The notes beneath the pieces are model-generated. The model was given only the letters and a program-made list of their open reading frames with translations, had not been told where the DNA came from and did not search any database. A stretch of DNA of 38,920 nucleotides from Streptomyces griseoflavus. Its GTDB lineage: Bacteria > Actinomycetota > Actinomycetes > Streptomycetales > Streptomycetaceae. The position numbers and the translations under genes are program-made. The DNA lies in NCBI RefSeq assembly GCF_014649995.1, contig NZ_BMUC01000021.1, positions 1,245 through 40,164 on the forward strand, given 5' to 3'. Of the stretch, positions 31,985 to 38,920 are shown in pieces (position 1 is the stretch's first letter; each line of letters begins with the position of its first letter).

Positions 31985-32138
31985 CGGCGTGAAGCAAAGC
32001 TGTGGCCGCGCTTAAGAAATCCTCGATGGACCGGTGAGGGTGTCGTACGGCAGATTGCAGTGCATTCCACTCCTCTTCCCGGACCGGGCCTGTTCGGCAT
32101 GCCCCGCGGCCGGGACTCACCCCTCAGGAGCCGAAGCG

Positions 32139-33167
32139 TTGAAGGCGCTGGTCAAGGAGAAGGCGGAACCCGGGCTGTGGCTCGCGGACGTCCCGGAGCC
32201 CGCCGTCGGACCCGGCGACGTGCTGATCAAGGTGCTGCGCACCGGTATCTGCGGCACCGACCTGCACATCCGGGCCTGGGACGGCTGGGCCCGGCAGACG
32301 ATCAGCACCCCGCTGGTCCTCGGGCACGAGTTCGCCGGCGAGGTCGTGGAGACCGGCCGGGACGTCACCGACATCGGCGTCGGTGACCGGGTCAGCGGCG
32401 AGGGCCACCTGGTGTGCGGCAAGTGCCGCAACTGCCTGGCCGGCCGCCGCCATCTGTGCCGGGCCACCGTCGGCCTCGGTGTCGGGCGCGACGGCGCCTT
32501 CGCCGAGTACGTCGTGCTCCCCGCCGGCAACGTCTGGGTGCACCGGGTCCCCGTCGACCTCGACGTTGCCGCGATCTTCGACCCGTTCGGCAACGCCGTG
32601 CACACCGCGCTGTCCTTCCCCCTGGTCGGCGAGGACGTCCTGATCACCGGCGCCGGCCCGATCGGTCTCATGGCCGCCGCCGTGGCCCGGCATGCGGGCG
32701 CCCGCAACGTGGTGATCACGGATGTCAGCGAGGAGCGCCTGGAGCTCGCCCGCAAGATCGGCGCGACCCTGGCGCTCAACGTCGCCGAGTCGACGATCGC
32801 CGACGGACAGCACACCCTCGGACTGCGCGAGGGCTTCGACATCGGCCTGGAGATGTCCGGCCGCCCCGAGGCCGTGCGGGACATGATCGACAACATGACG
32901 CACGGCGGCCGCATCGCGATGCTCGGCCTGCCGGCCGAGGAGTTCCCGGTCGACTGGTCGAAGATCGTCACCTCGATGATCACCATCAAGGGCATCTACG
33001 GCCGTGAGATGTTCGAGACCTGGTACGCCATGTCGGTGCTGCTGGAGGGCGGTCTCGACCTCGCCCCGGTGATCACCGGCCGCTACTCCTACCGCGACTT
33101 CGACGCCGCCTTCGAGGACGCGGCCGCCGGCAAGGGCGGCAAGATCATCCTCGACTGGACCGCGTAA
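32139..33167 (+). CDS. tdh: L-threonine 3-dehydrogenase
   Basis: 342 residues, close to the E. coli enzyme in length and sequence. It oxidises threonine to 2-amino-3-ketobutyrate with NAD. Catalytic zinc ligands are C38 (ICGTD) and H63-E64 (GHE); structural zinc Cys are C94, C97, C100 and C108. NAD is bound at GAGPIG and DVSEER. Start: TTG 32139 with AGGAG (32126-32130) 8 bases upstream gives [14 protein letters not shown], aligning with E. coli MKALSKLKAE; no ATG or GTG is in a better position. The 154 bases upstream contain an AT-rich CTTAAGAAATC (about 32011) but no promoter I can place. kbl follows 29 bases later. Confidence 0.95.
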   Translation: MKALVKEKAEPGLWLADVPEPAVGPGDVLIKVLRTGICGTDLHIRAWDGWARQTISTPLVLGHEFAGEVVETGRDVTDIGVGDRVSGEGHLVCGKCRNCLAGRRHLCRATVGLGVGRDGAFAEYVVLPAGNVWVHRVPVDLDVAAIFDPFGNAVHTALSFPLVGEDVLITGAGPIGLMAAAVARHAGARNVVITDVSEERLELARKIGATLALNVAESTIADGQHTLGLREGFDIGLEMSGRPEAVRDMIDNMTHGGRIAMLGLPAEEFPVDWSKIVTSMITIKGIYGREMFETWYAMSVLLEGGLDLAPVITGRYSYRDFDAAFEDAAAGKGGKIILDWTA

Positions 33168-33196
33168 GTCCTCCGCCCCCCAAGGAGCTTCCCGAC

Positions 33197-34396
33197 ATGT
33201 TCGACTCCGTGCGCGACGATCTGCGCGCCACCCTCGACGAGATCCGCGCCGCCGGCCTGCACAAGCCCGAGCGCGTCATCGGCACCCCGCAGTCGGCCAC
33301 CGTGAACGTCACCGCCGGCGGCCGCCCCGGCGAGGTGCTCAACTTCTGCGCCAACAACTACCTCGGCCTCGCCGACCACCCCGAGGTGGTCGCCGCCGCC
33401 CACGAGGCCCTCGACCGCTGGGGTTACGGCATGGCCTCCGTCCGCTTCATCTGCGGCACCCAGGAGGTGCACAAGGAGCTGGAGGCGCGGCTGTCGGCGT
33501 TCCTCGGCCAGGAGGACACGATCCTCTACTCCTCCTGCTTCGACGCCAACGGCGGTGTCTTCGAGACGCTGCTCGGCCCCGAGGACGCGGTGATCTCCGA
33601 CGCGCTGAACCACGCGTCGATCATCGACGGCATCCGGCTGTCCAAGGCACGCCGCCTCCGCTACGCCAACCGCGACATGGCCGACCTGGAGCGGCAGCTC
33701 AAGGAGGCCGCCGAGGGCGGCGCGCGCCGCACGCTGATCGTCACCGACGGCGTCTTCTCCATGGACGGCTACGTGGCCCCGCTGGACGAGATCTGCGACC
33801 TCGCCGACCGGCACGGCGCCATGGTCATGGTCGACGACTCGCACGCCGTCGGCTTCGTCGGCCCCGGCGGGCGCGGCACGCCCGAACTGCACGACGTGAT
33901 GGACCGCGTCGACATCATCACCGGCACCCTCGGCAAGGCCCTCGGCGGCGCCTCCGGCGGCTACGTCGCCGCCCGCGCGGAGATCGTCGCCCTGCTGCGC
34001 CAGCGCTCCCGCCCGTACCTGTTCTCCAACACGCTCGCCCCGGTGATCGCCGCCGCCTCCCTGAAGGTCCTCGACCTGCTGGAGTCGGCCGACGACCTGC
34101 GGGTCCGGCTCGCCGAGAACACCGCCCTGTTCCGCCGCCGGATGACCGAGGAGGGCTTCGACATCCTCCCCGGCGACCACGCCATCGCCCCGGTGATGAT
34201 CGGCGACGCCTCGGAGGCGGGCCGCATGGCCGAGCTGCTGCTGGAGCGCGGGGTGTACGTGATCGGCTTCTCCTACCCCGTGGTGCCGCAGGGCCAGGCC
34301 CGCATCCGCGTCCAGCTGTCCGCGGCGCACTCCACCGACGACGTGAACCGCGCGGTGGACGCCTTCGTGGCGGCCCGGGCGGAGCTCGCCGCCTGA
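33197..34396 (+). CDS. kbl: 2-amino-3-ketobutyrate CoA ligase (glycine C-acetyltransferase)
   Basis: 399 residues, alpha-oxoamine synthase family. It splits 2-amino-3-ketobutyrate with CoA into glycine and acetyl-CoA, completing threonine breakdown begun by Tdh. Motifs: [49 protein letters not shown] and [10 protein letters not shown] with PLP-binding K247. AAGGAG precedes the ATG and the pair forms a two-gene operon. Confidence 0.96.
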   Translation: MFDSVRDDLRATLDEIRAAGLHKPERVIGTPQSATVNVTAGGRPGEVLNFCANNYLGLADHPEVVAAAHEALDRWGYGMASVRFICGTQEVHKELEARLSAFLGQEDTILYSSCFDANGGVFETLLGPEDAVISDALNHASIIDGIRLSKARRLRYANRDMADLERQLKEAAEGGARRTLIVTDGVFSMDGYVAPLDEICDLADRHGAMVMVDDSHAVGFVGPGGRGTPELHDVMDRVDIITGTLGKALGGASGGYVAARAEIVALLRQRSRPYLFSNTLAPVIAAASLKVLDLLESADDLRVRLAENTALFRRRMTEEGFDILPGDHAIAPVMIGDASEAGRMAELLLERGVYVIGFSYPVVPQGQARIRVQLSAAHSTDDVNRAVDAFVAARAELAA

Positions 34397-34410
34397 GCGG
34401 AGCACACCGA

Positions 34411-34428
34411 GCGATTTGAGACAATCGC
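34411..34428. promoter_or_regulatory. inverted repeat just before the lysR-type gene
   Basis: GCGATT-tgagac-AATCGC, 6-bp arms, ends four bases before ATG 34433 with no ribosome site between, so it sits at the transcription/translation start. It fits a LysR-type T-N11-A autoregulatory site. Confidence 0.5.
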
Positions 34429-34432
34429 ATCC

Positions 34433-35338
34433 ATGATCGAGGCGCGGCGGCTCCACATCCTGCGTGCGGTGGCCGACCACCGCACGGTCACGGCGGCGGC
34501 CGCCGCGCTGTTCCTGACCCCCTCCGCCGTCTCCCAGCAGCTCGCCGCCCTCGAGCAGGAGACCGGGCACCGCCTCGTCGAGCGGGGCGCCAAGGGGGTA
34601 CGGCTCACCGCGGCCGGCGAGATCCTGCTCGGCCACACCAACGCCGTCCTGGCCCAGCTGGAACGGGCCGAGGCCGAACTCGCCGCCTACGGCTCGGGGG
34701 AGGCCGGCACCGTCACGGTCGCCGCCTTCGCCACCGGGATCGCCCGGGTGGTCGCTCCCGCGGTGGCCCGGCTGGCCGGATCGGCGCCCGGCATCCGCGT
34801 CCGGGTGCAGGACGCCGAGGGGGACGCCAGCCTGCCGATGGTCCTCGACCGGCAGGTCGACGTCGCCGTGGCGGTCGAGTACCGCGGCGCGCCGCCCGCC
34901 GACGACCCGCGGCTGACCCACGTACCGCTGTACGCCGAGCCCTTCGACGCGGTCGTCCCCGTCACCCACCGCCTGGCCGACGCGCCCGAGGTGCCGCTCG
35001 CCGAACTGGCCAAGGACCCCTGGATAGGCCCGTATCCGGGCAACCCGTGCCACGACGTGGTGGTCCTCGCCTGCGAGAGCGCCGGCTTCCAGCCGCGCCT
35101 GGAGCACTCCTCGGACGACTTCCGCGCGGTGGTCGCCCTCGCGTCCGCGGACGCCGGTGTCGCCCTGGTGCCCCGCTCGGCGCTGCGCGGCACGGACCTC
35201 ACGGGAGTGGTCGTCCGCCCGGTCGACGGCGTGGCCCCGACCCGCCGGGTCTTCGCCGCCGTGCGCCGGGGCGCGGAGGAGCATCCGCTGATCCGGCCGG
35301 TCCTGGACGCGCTCCGCGCGGCGGGCGAGGACGCGTAG
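34433..35338 (+). CDS. LysR-family transcriptional regulator
   Basis: 301 residues. N-terminal winged helix IEARRLHILRAVADHRTVTAAAAALFLTPSAVSQQLAALEQETGHRLVERG in outline, then a periplasmic-binding-like effector domain from about 90. It starts 36 bases after kbl on the same strand, so it may be cotranscribed with tdh-kbl or control them; no operator shared with the tdh promoter was found. Effector unknown. Confidence 0.9.
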   Translation: MIEARRLHILRAVADHRTVTAAAAALFLTPSAVSQQLAALEQETGHRLVERGAKGVRLTAAGEILLGHTNAVLAQLERAEAELAAYGSGEAGTVTVAAFATGIARVVAPAVARLAGSAPGIRVRVQDAEGDASLPMVLDRQVDVAVAVEYRGAPPADDPRLTHVPLYAEPFDAVVPVTHRLADAPEVPLAELAKDPWIGPYPGNPCHDVVVLACESAGFQPRLEHSSDDFRAVVALASADAGVALVPRSALRGTDLTGVVVRPVDGVAPTRRVFAAVRRGAEEHPLIRPVLDALRAAGEDA

Positions 35339-35377
35339 ACACGGGGACGCATCGAGACCCCCTTCCCCTGCTTCTCG

Positions 35378-35400
35378 TATCCGGGATACCGTCCCGGATA
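35378..35400. promoter_or_regulatory. operator overlapping the start codon of the XRE-cupin gene
   Basis: TATCCGGGA-taccg-TCCCGGATA is a perfect 9-bp inverted repeat whose last base is the A of ATG 35400. Nested in it is GTATCC-G-GGATAC (35377-35389), giving three TATCC/GGATA half-sites. The GGATAC could also be a -10 element, implying a leaderless mRNA. Tight autoregulation by the encoded XRE-cupin protein is the natural reading. Confidence 0.68.
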
Positions 35401-35984
35401 TGAAACAGCAGGAGGCCGGGCCGGCCCCGGATCCCCTCGACGTCCGGCTCGGTGCGCGACTGGCCGGGCTCCGGGCCGAACACGGCTGGTCCCTGGGGGA
35501 GCTGGCAGAGCGCACCGGCGTCAGCCGGTCCACCCTCTCCCGCGCGGAACGTGCGGAGACCAGTCCCACCGCCGCCCTGCTGAACCGCCTGTGCGCCGTC
35601 TACGGCCGGACCATGTCCCAGCTGCTCAGCGAGGTCGAGGCGGAACCCGCGCCCGTGGTGCGCGCCGCCGACCAGGTGGTGTGGGAGGACCGGGCCTCCG
35701 GATTCGTCCGCCGGTCGGTCTCCCCGCCGCACGGCGGACTGCGCGGCGAACTCGTCGAGGGGCGCCTCGCCGCCGGCGCGGACATCGCCTACGACCGGCC
35801 GCCCGTGCCGGGCCTCGAACAGCACATCTGGGTGCTGGCGGGGGCCCTCTCGGTGACGGCCGAGGACGTCGAGCACCGCCTCGGCGACGGGGACTGCCTC
35901 CGGCTGCGCGTCTGGGGCCCGACCCGATTCCGCTGCCCCGGCCCCGGTGACGTGCGCTACGTGCTGGCGGTGGTCGGGCCATGA
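35400..35984 (+). CDS. XRE-family regulator with cupin domain (second)
   Basis: 194 residues. N-terminal helix-turn-helix (about 13-72: LGARLAGLRAEHGWSLGELAERTGVSRSTLSRAERAETSPT in outline) and C-terminal cupin (about 110-190, VPGLEQHIWVLAGALSVTAEDVEHRLGDGDCLRLR). It is distinct in sequence and operator from the XRE-cupin at 13409. The stop overlaps the GNAT gene as ATGA, a pairing that recurs in actinomycetes and suggests control of, or cooperation with, the acetyltransferase. No ribosome site precedes the ATG; see the overlapping operator. Confidence 0.9.
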   Translation: MKQQEAGPAPDPLDVRLGARLAGLRAEHGWSLGELAERTGVSRSTLSRAERAETSPTAALLNRLCAVYGRTMSQLLSEVEAEPAPVVRAADQVVWEDRASGFVRRSVSPPHGGLRGELVEGRLAAGADIAYDRPPVPGLEQHIWVLAGALSVTAEDVEHRLGDGDCLRLRVWGPTRFRCPGPGDVRYVLAVVGP

Positions 35985-36523
35985 GGACCGTTCGTCCCGG
36001 CGCCGCACAACTGGTGTCCATGGCGGAGGAACTGGCCGATCTGCTGACCGACACCGTGGACGGTGGCGCCTCCGTCGGCTTCCTCGCCCCGCTCGACCGC
36101 GCGGAGGCCGTCGCCTGGTGGGCGCGACGGTCCACGGCCGTCGCCGCCGGGCACCTCCTCGTCTGGGTGGCGCACGAGGAGTCCGGCCGGGTGCTCGGCA
36201 CCGTGAGCCTCGCCCTCCCCGACAAGCCCAACAGCACGCACCGCGCGGAACTGGTCAAGCTGATGGTGCGCCGTACGGCCCGCGGCCGGGGTCTGGGGCG
36301 GGCGCTGCTGGCCGTCGCGGAGGGGGAGGCCGCCGCACGCGGGATCACCCTGCTGCATCTGGACACCGAGACCGGCAGCCCCGCCGAGCGCCTGTACCGC
36401 TCCAGTGGCTGGACCGCGATCGGCGCCATCCCGGACTACGCGGCGGACCCGGCCGGGGTGCTGCGGCCGACGACGATCTACTACAAGCGCCTGCCGGCGG
36501 CCGCGGCGTCCGCCACCGGCTGA
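35981..36523 (+). CDS. GNAT-family N-acetyltransferase
   Basis: 180 residues. The acetyl-CoA loop is VRRTARGRGLGRALLAVAEGEAAARG (R/Q-x-x-G-x-G/A form), followed by LLHLDTETGSPAERLYRSSGWTAIG, the usual motif B. Substrate unknown; small-molecule amine or antibiotic-type acceptors are typical. Translation is coupled to the XRE-cupin gene by ATGA overlap, so it is probably its regulated output. Confidence 0.9.
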   Translation: MRTVRPGAAQLVSMAEELADLLTDTVDGGASVGFLAPLDRAEAVAWWARRSTAVAAGHLLVWVAHEESGRVLGTVSLALPDKPNSTHRAELVKLMVRRTARGRGLGRALLAVAEGEAAARGITLLHLDTETGSPAERLYRSSGWTAIGAIPDYAADPAGVLRPTTIYYKRLPAAAASATG

Positions 36524-36553
36524 TTGTCGGTGCGGGCCGCTACGGTTCCTGCC

Positions 36554-36913
36554 ATGCCGGATGCCGAAGACGTACGACGGATCGCCCTGTCCCTGCCGGA
36601 CACCACGGAGAAGATCGCCTGGAGCATGCCCACGTTCCGGGTGGCGGGGAAGATGTTCGCCACGCTGCCCGAGGAGGAGACCTCCGTCGCCGTGCGCTGT
36701 CCCAAGGAGGAGCGCGACGAACTGGCCCTCGCCGAACCGGAGAAGTTCTGGATCGCCGACCACGAGGCCCAGTTCGCCTGGGTCAGGGTCCGCCTCGCCG
36801 CCCTGGAGGACGAGGGCGAACTGCGTGACATCCTCGCCGACTCCTGGCGTCAGGCCGCCCCGACCGGCCTCCAGCAGGCGCACCCCCGTCTGGGGCTGCC
36901 GCCCGCGAACTGA
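36554..36913 (+). CDS. MmcQ/YjbR-family protein
   Basis: 119 residues, CyaY-like fold. Recognisable are VRRIALSLPDTTEKIAWSMPTFRVAGKMFATL and IADHEAQFAWVRVRLAALEDEGELRDILADSWR. Family members are DNA-binding-like proteins of unknown role. ATG 36554 has no ribosome site and lies seven bases after TACGGT (36541-36546), so the mRNA is probably leaderless; an in-frame TTG at 36524 is unlikely. The 129 bases after the stop separate it from the convergent transketolase gene and contain only a weak GCCGGC hairpin (about 36987-37010). Confidence 0.85.
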   Translation: MPDAEDVRRIALSLPDTTEKIAWSMPTFRVAGKMFATLPEEETSVAVRCPKEERDELALAEPEKFWIADHEAQFAWVRVRLAALEDEGELRDILADSWRQAAPTGLQQAHPRLGLPPAN

Positions 36914-37042
36914 CCTCCCGGGCGTCGCCGTTGCCCGGCCGCGCCCGCACGGGCCGTATCCCCGGTACCTCGTTTCGGGGCGACCGCCGGCCGCCCGGAG
37001 CCGGCCGGACGCGCCGCCCCCGGGCCGCTCCGCCGGCCTCCG

Positions 37043-37957
37043 TCACGCCCTCTCCGGCGCCGGCCCGACGAACCCGCCGATGCGTGCCCGCAGGGACCGG
37101 GCGTCCAGACCGTGGGCGGCGACGTGCTCGTCGATCCGCCCGTACCGCCGCAGCTCGGCCCGTCCCACACCGAGCCCCAGCACCCGGTGCGGCACATCGG
37201 CCAGCGCGTCGTTGGCCGCGGCCGTGGACGTACCCGCCAGATATGGCTCGACGAGCACCACGTCGGCCCCCGCCGCCCCGGTGGCACGACGCAGACCGGC
37301 CGCGTCGAAGGGCCGCACGGTGGTCGCGTAGAGCACGGTGACGTCCAGGCCCTCCGTCGCCTCGAGCACGGCGTCCAGCAGGGGCCCGACGGCGACCACG
37401 ACCCCCGAGCGCCCCTCGCGGACCGTGCGGAACCGCCCGCCGTCCACGGGCAGCCCTCGCGCGTTGGCCTGCAGCGACAGGCGTACGTACACCTTGTCGT
37501 CACCGGCCGCCACCGCGCGCCGCAGCAGTGTCTCGGCCTCGTCCGGATGCCCCGGCACGTGCACGGTCCAGCCGTCCAGGGTGTCGAGCAGCGCCACGTC
37601 GCCCGGGGCCATGTGGGTGTAGCCGCCGGCCGGCCAGTCGAAGGAGGCGGCCGCGCTCACCAGCACCGCCCCGACGTCCTGGTGCCCCAGATCCAGCTTG
37701 ACCTGTTCGAACGGCCGCTCGACCAGGAAGCTCGCGAAGGTGTGCACGACGGGCCGCAGCCCGGTGAGCGCCATTCCGGCCGCCGCCCCGACCAGCAGCT
37801 GCTCACGGATGCCCACGTTGACGACCCGGTCCGGGTGCTGGCGCAGTGCCTCGGTGAAGTCGGCCACGCCGATCTCGGCGAGCACCACCGCGACCCGCGG
37901 ATCCTCGTCGAGCAGCCGGGTGACGGCGGGGGCGAAACGATCACGCATGGTGTCCAC
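37043..37957 (-). CDS. transketolase-like protein, C-terminal half (pyrimidine and C domains)
   Basis: 304 residues. It has the pyrimidine-binding domain with VVNVGIREQLLVGAAAGMALTGLRPVVHTFASFL, whose R-E-Q Glu activates TPP, and a transketolase C-terminal domain (VLYATTVRPFDAAGLRRA...VVLVEPYLAG). With the gene upstream it makes a two-subunit transketolase-type enzyme, as in split transketolases of archaea and many secondary-metabolite loci; the sugar or ketoacid substrate is unknown. GTG 37957, 9 bases after GGAAAGGA on the minus strand, is preferred to ATG 37948. Confidence 0.87.
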   Translation of the reverse strand: MDTMRDRFAPAVTRLLDEDPRVAVVLAEIGVADFTEALRQHPDRVVNVGIREQLLVGAAAGMALTGLRPVVHTFASFLVERPFEQVKLDLGHQDVGAVLVSAAASFDWPAGGYTHMAPGDVALLDTLDGWTVHVPGHPDEAETLLRRAVAAGDDKVYVRLSLQANARGLPVDGGRFRTVREGRSGVVVAVGPLLDAVLEATEGLDVTVLYATTVRPFDAAGLRRATGAAGADVVLVEPYLAGTSTAAANDALADVPHRVLGLGVGRAELRRYGRIDEHVAAHGLDARSLRARIGGFVGPAPERA

Positions 37958-37999
37958 GGAGATCGGTCCTTTCCTCGGTGCGTGCGAACAGGGGGAGGA

Positions 38000-38707
38000 T
38001 CACGCGGTCTTCGGCTCGACCCGGGCCACGACCGCGTGCGGTCGGCCCGGATGCGGTGCGGTGAACGCGGCGTACAGCGCCTCGTGGTCACGGCCGTCGA
38101 CCGTGAGCGCGGACCAGCCCGCCGCCTCGAAGCGCGCCGCGATCCCGCCGGGCCGGGCGTACGAGGCGGAGGCGTTGTCGACGACCACGGTGTGCAGCCG
38201 GTCCAGGCCTGCGGGCCCGGCGAAGGCGATCGCCTCGTGGTTGCTGCCCTCGTCCAGCTCGGCGTCCCCGACCAGCGTCCACACCCGCGGCTCGTGGAGC
38301 CCCTGCGCGCGCAGTCCGAGCGCCGTGCCCACCGCGATCGGCAGACCGTGCCCCAGCGACCCGCTGCCGATCTCCGCCCCCGGCACCAGCACCCGGTCGG
38401 GGTGATGGCCGAGCGGGGAGTCGTACGAGCCGAACCCCGGCAGCCAGTCCACCGGCAGGAAGCCCTTGGCGGCCAGCACCGCGTAGTACGCCATCGGGCC
38501 GTGCCCCTTGGACAGCAGGAACCGGTCCCGCCCGGGGTCGTCCATCCGCTCAGGCCCGGCCCGCAGGACCCGGTCGTACAGCACCCACAGCACGTCCAGC
38601 GTCGACGTCGCGGCCGGACCGTGCTTCTCGTCACCGGTCATCAGGCCCATCAGGGCCGGCAGGTCGGTGAATCCGTACGCTCGTGCGTGTTCCTCGGTGA
38701 TCGTCAT
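38000..38707 (-). CDS. transketolase-like protein, N-terminal half (TPP domain)
   Basis: 235 residues. It has FLLSKGHGPMAYYAVLAAKGFLP, SGSLGHGLPIAVGTALGLR and the TPP/Mg motif VGDAELDEGSNHEAIAFAG (GD-x23-N type), all features of the first third of transketolase. The partner gene starts 42 bases later. ATG 38707 is chosen because a MerR-type -10 ends seven bases upstream, implying a leaderless mRNA; ATG 38716, with GAGG seven bases upstream, is the alternative and adds three residues. Confidence 0.87.
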   Translation of the reverse strand: MTITEEHARAYGFTDLPALMGLMTGDEKHGPAATSTLDVLWVLYDRVLRAGPERMDDPGRDRFLLSKGHGPMAYYAVLAAKGFLPVDWLPGFGSYDSPLGHHPDRVLVPGAEIGSGSLGHGLPIAVGTALGLRAQGLHEPRVWTLVGDAELDEGSNHEAIAFAGPAGLDRLHTVVVDNASASYARPGGIAARFEAAGWSALTVDGRDHEALYAAFTAPHPGRPHAVVARVEPKTA

Positions 38708-38714
38708 ACGCCCC

Positions 38715-38745
38715 ATCGTTCAACCTCGACTCGACTTGAGGTCAA
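38715..38745 (-). promoter_or_regulatory. MerR/SoxR-type promoter of the split transketolase
   Basis: On the minus strand TTGACC (38745-38740), a 19-base spacer and AACGAT (38720-38715) surround CCTCAAGTCGAGTCGAGG (38741-38724), an imperfect palindrome close to the SoxR-type CCTCAAGTTAACTTGAGG. A 19-base spacer with a palindrome inside it is the hallmark of promoters distorted and activated by MerR-family proteins. No merR-type gene is in the window. Confidence 0.6.
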
Positions 38746-38792
38746 GCGTCGGCGGGCGACAAACGGATGCGCGATCACCGCCCCGAGTGCGG

Positions 38793-38798
38793 TATGGT
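38793..38798 (+). promoter_or_regulatory. probable -10 element of the tRNA-Pro gene
   Basis: TATGGT fits TAnnnT and lies 46 bases before the tRNA. The -35 region (around 38770) is not recognisable, so this is tentative. Confidence 0.4.
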
Positions 38799-38843
38799 TT
38801 CCGTGCGCGTTCGGCCGGGGGAAACCCCAGGTCAGACGGGCAA

Positions 38844-38917
<74 letters not shown>

Positions 38918-38920
38918 CTT

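Noticed and set aside
32011-32138. Leader upstream of tdh considered as a riboswitch
   Set aside because: Only about 130 bases with weak GC stems and no conserved aptamer blocks that I recognise.
33089-35569. An 826-codon minus-strand frame opposite kbl and the LysR gene
   Set aside because: Shadow frame; kbl and LysR on the plus strand show full motifs.

Overview
The window is chromosomal DNA of a Streptomyces-type actinomycete. It is very GC-rich with strong third-position G/C, uses GTG and TTG starts and ATGA/GTGA gene overlaps, and has conservon (CvnABCD) genes and TTA codons confined to one regulatory gene. The left third resembles the hopanoid locus of S. coelicolor (around SCO6759 to SCO6773, from memory). 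No insertion sequence, prophage or CRISPR array was seen.

Layout. (1) 2-73: end of an ABC-transporter ATPase gene. (2) 384-13336: one long rightward hopanoid operon with hpnC, hpnD, a 40-residue DUF6380-type small gene, hpnE, a polyprenyl diphosphate synthase, squalene-hopene cyclase (shc), hpnG, hpnH, extra copies of ispG and dxs, and hpnO. It runs from MEP-pathway isoprenoid supply, through squalene and hopene, to adenosylhopane, ribosylhopane and aminobacteriohopanetriol. (3) 13337-15075: an XRE-cupin regulator with a tandem operator, a 42-residue one-helix membrane protein (DUF6126 type), and a convergent tyrosine phosphatase whose promoter carries a related operator. (4) 15524-16764: a c-di-AMP (ydaO-type) riboswitch controlling a secreted LysM-M23 peptidase. 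(5) 16866-19120: an SGNH hydrolase and a metallo-beta-lactamase-fold hydrolase.

(6) 19259-25551: a leftward catabolic operon (OMA tautomerase, OMA hydratase, CHA aldolase, PDC lactonase, MFS transporter) with a divergent GntR/FCD regulator. It encodes the lower protocatechuate 4,5-cleavage / gallate pathway with no ring-cleavage dioxygenase beside it, so uptake of a pathway intermediate such as 2-pyrone-4,6-dicarboxylate is a reasonable guess. (7) 25634-27414: an Rrf2 regulator and an acyl-CoA-dehydrogenase-like flavoprotein with a palindrome at its predicted start point. (8) 27540-31984: a conservon (histidine-kinase-like, roadblock, DUF742, small GTPase) plus a GAF protein; the sensor gene has two TTA codons. 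(9) 32139-34396: tdh-kbl threonine catabolism, started from TTG. (10) 34433-36913: LysR, an XRE-cupin/GNAT pair with an operator overlapping its start codon, and an MmcQ/YjbR protein. (11) 37043-38745: a two-gene split transketolase, leftward, under a MerR-type 19-bp-spacer promoter. (12) 38844-38917: tRNA-Pro(GGG).

The points most worth following are the dioxygenase-free PDC/OMA catabolic operon, the shared TTGCC/GGCAA operators linking the XRE regulator to the phosphatase, the small genes in the hopanoid operon, TTA codons in the conservon sensor, and the MerR-like promoter on the split transketolase.
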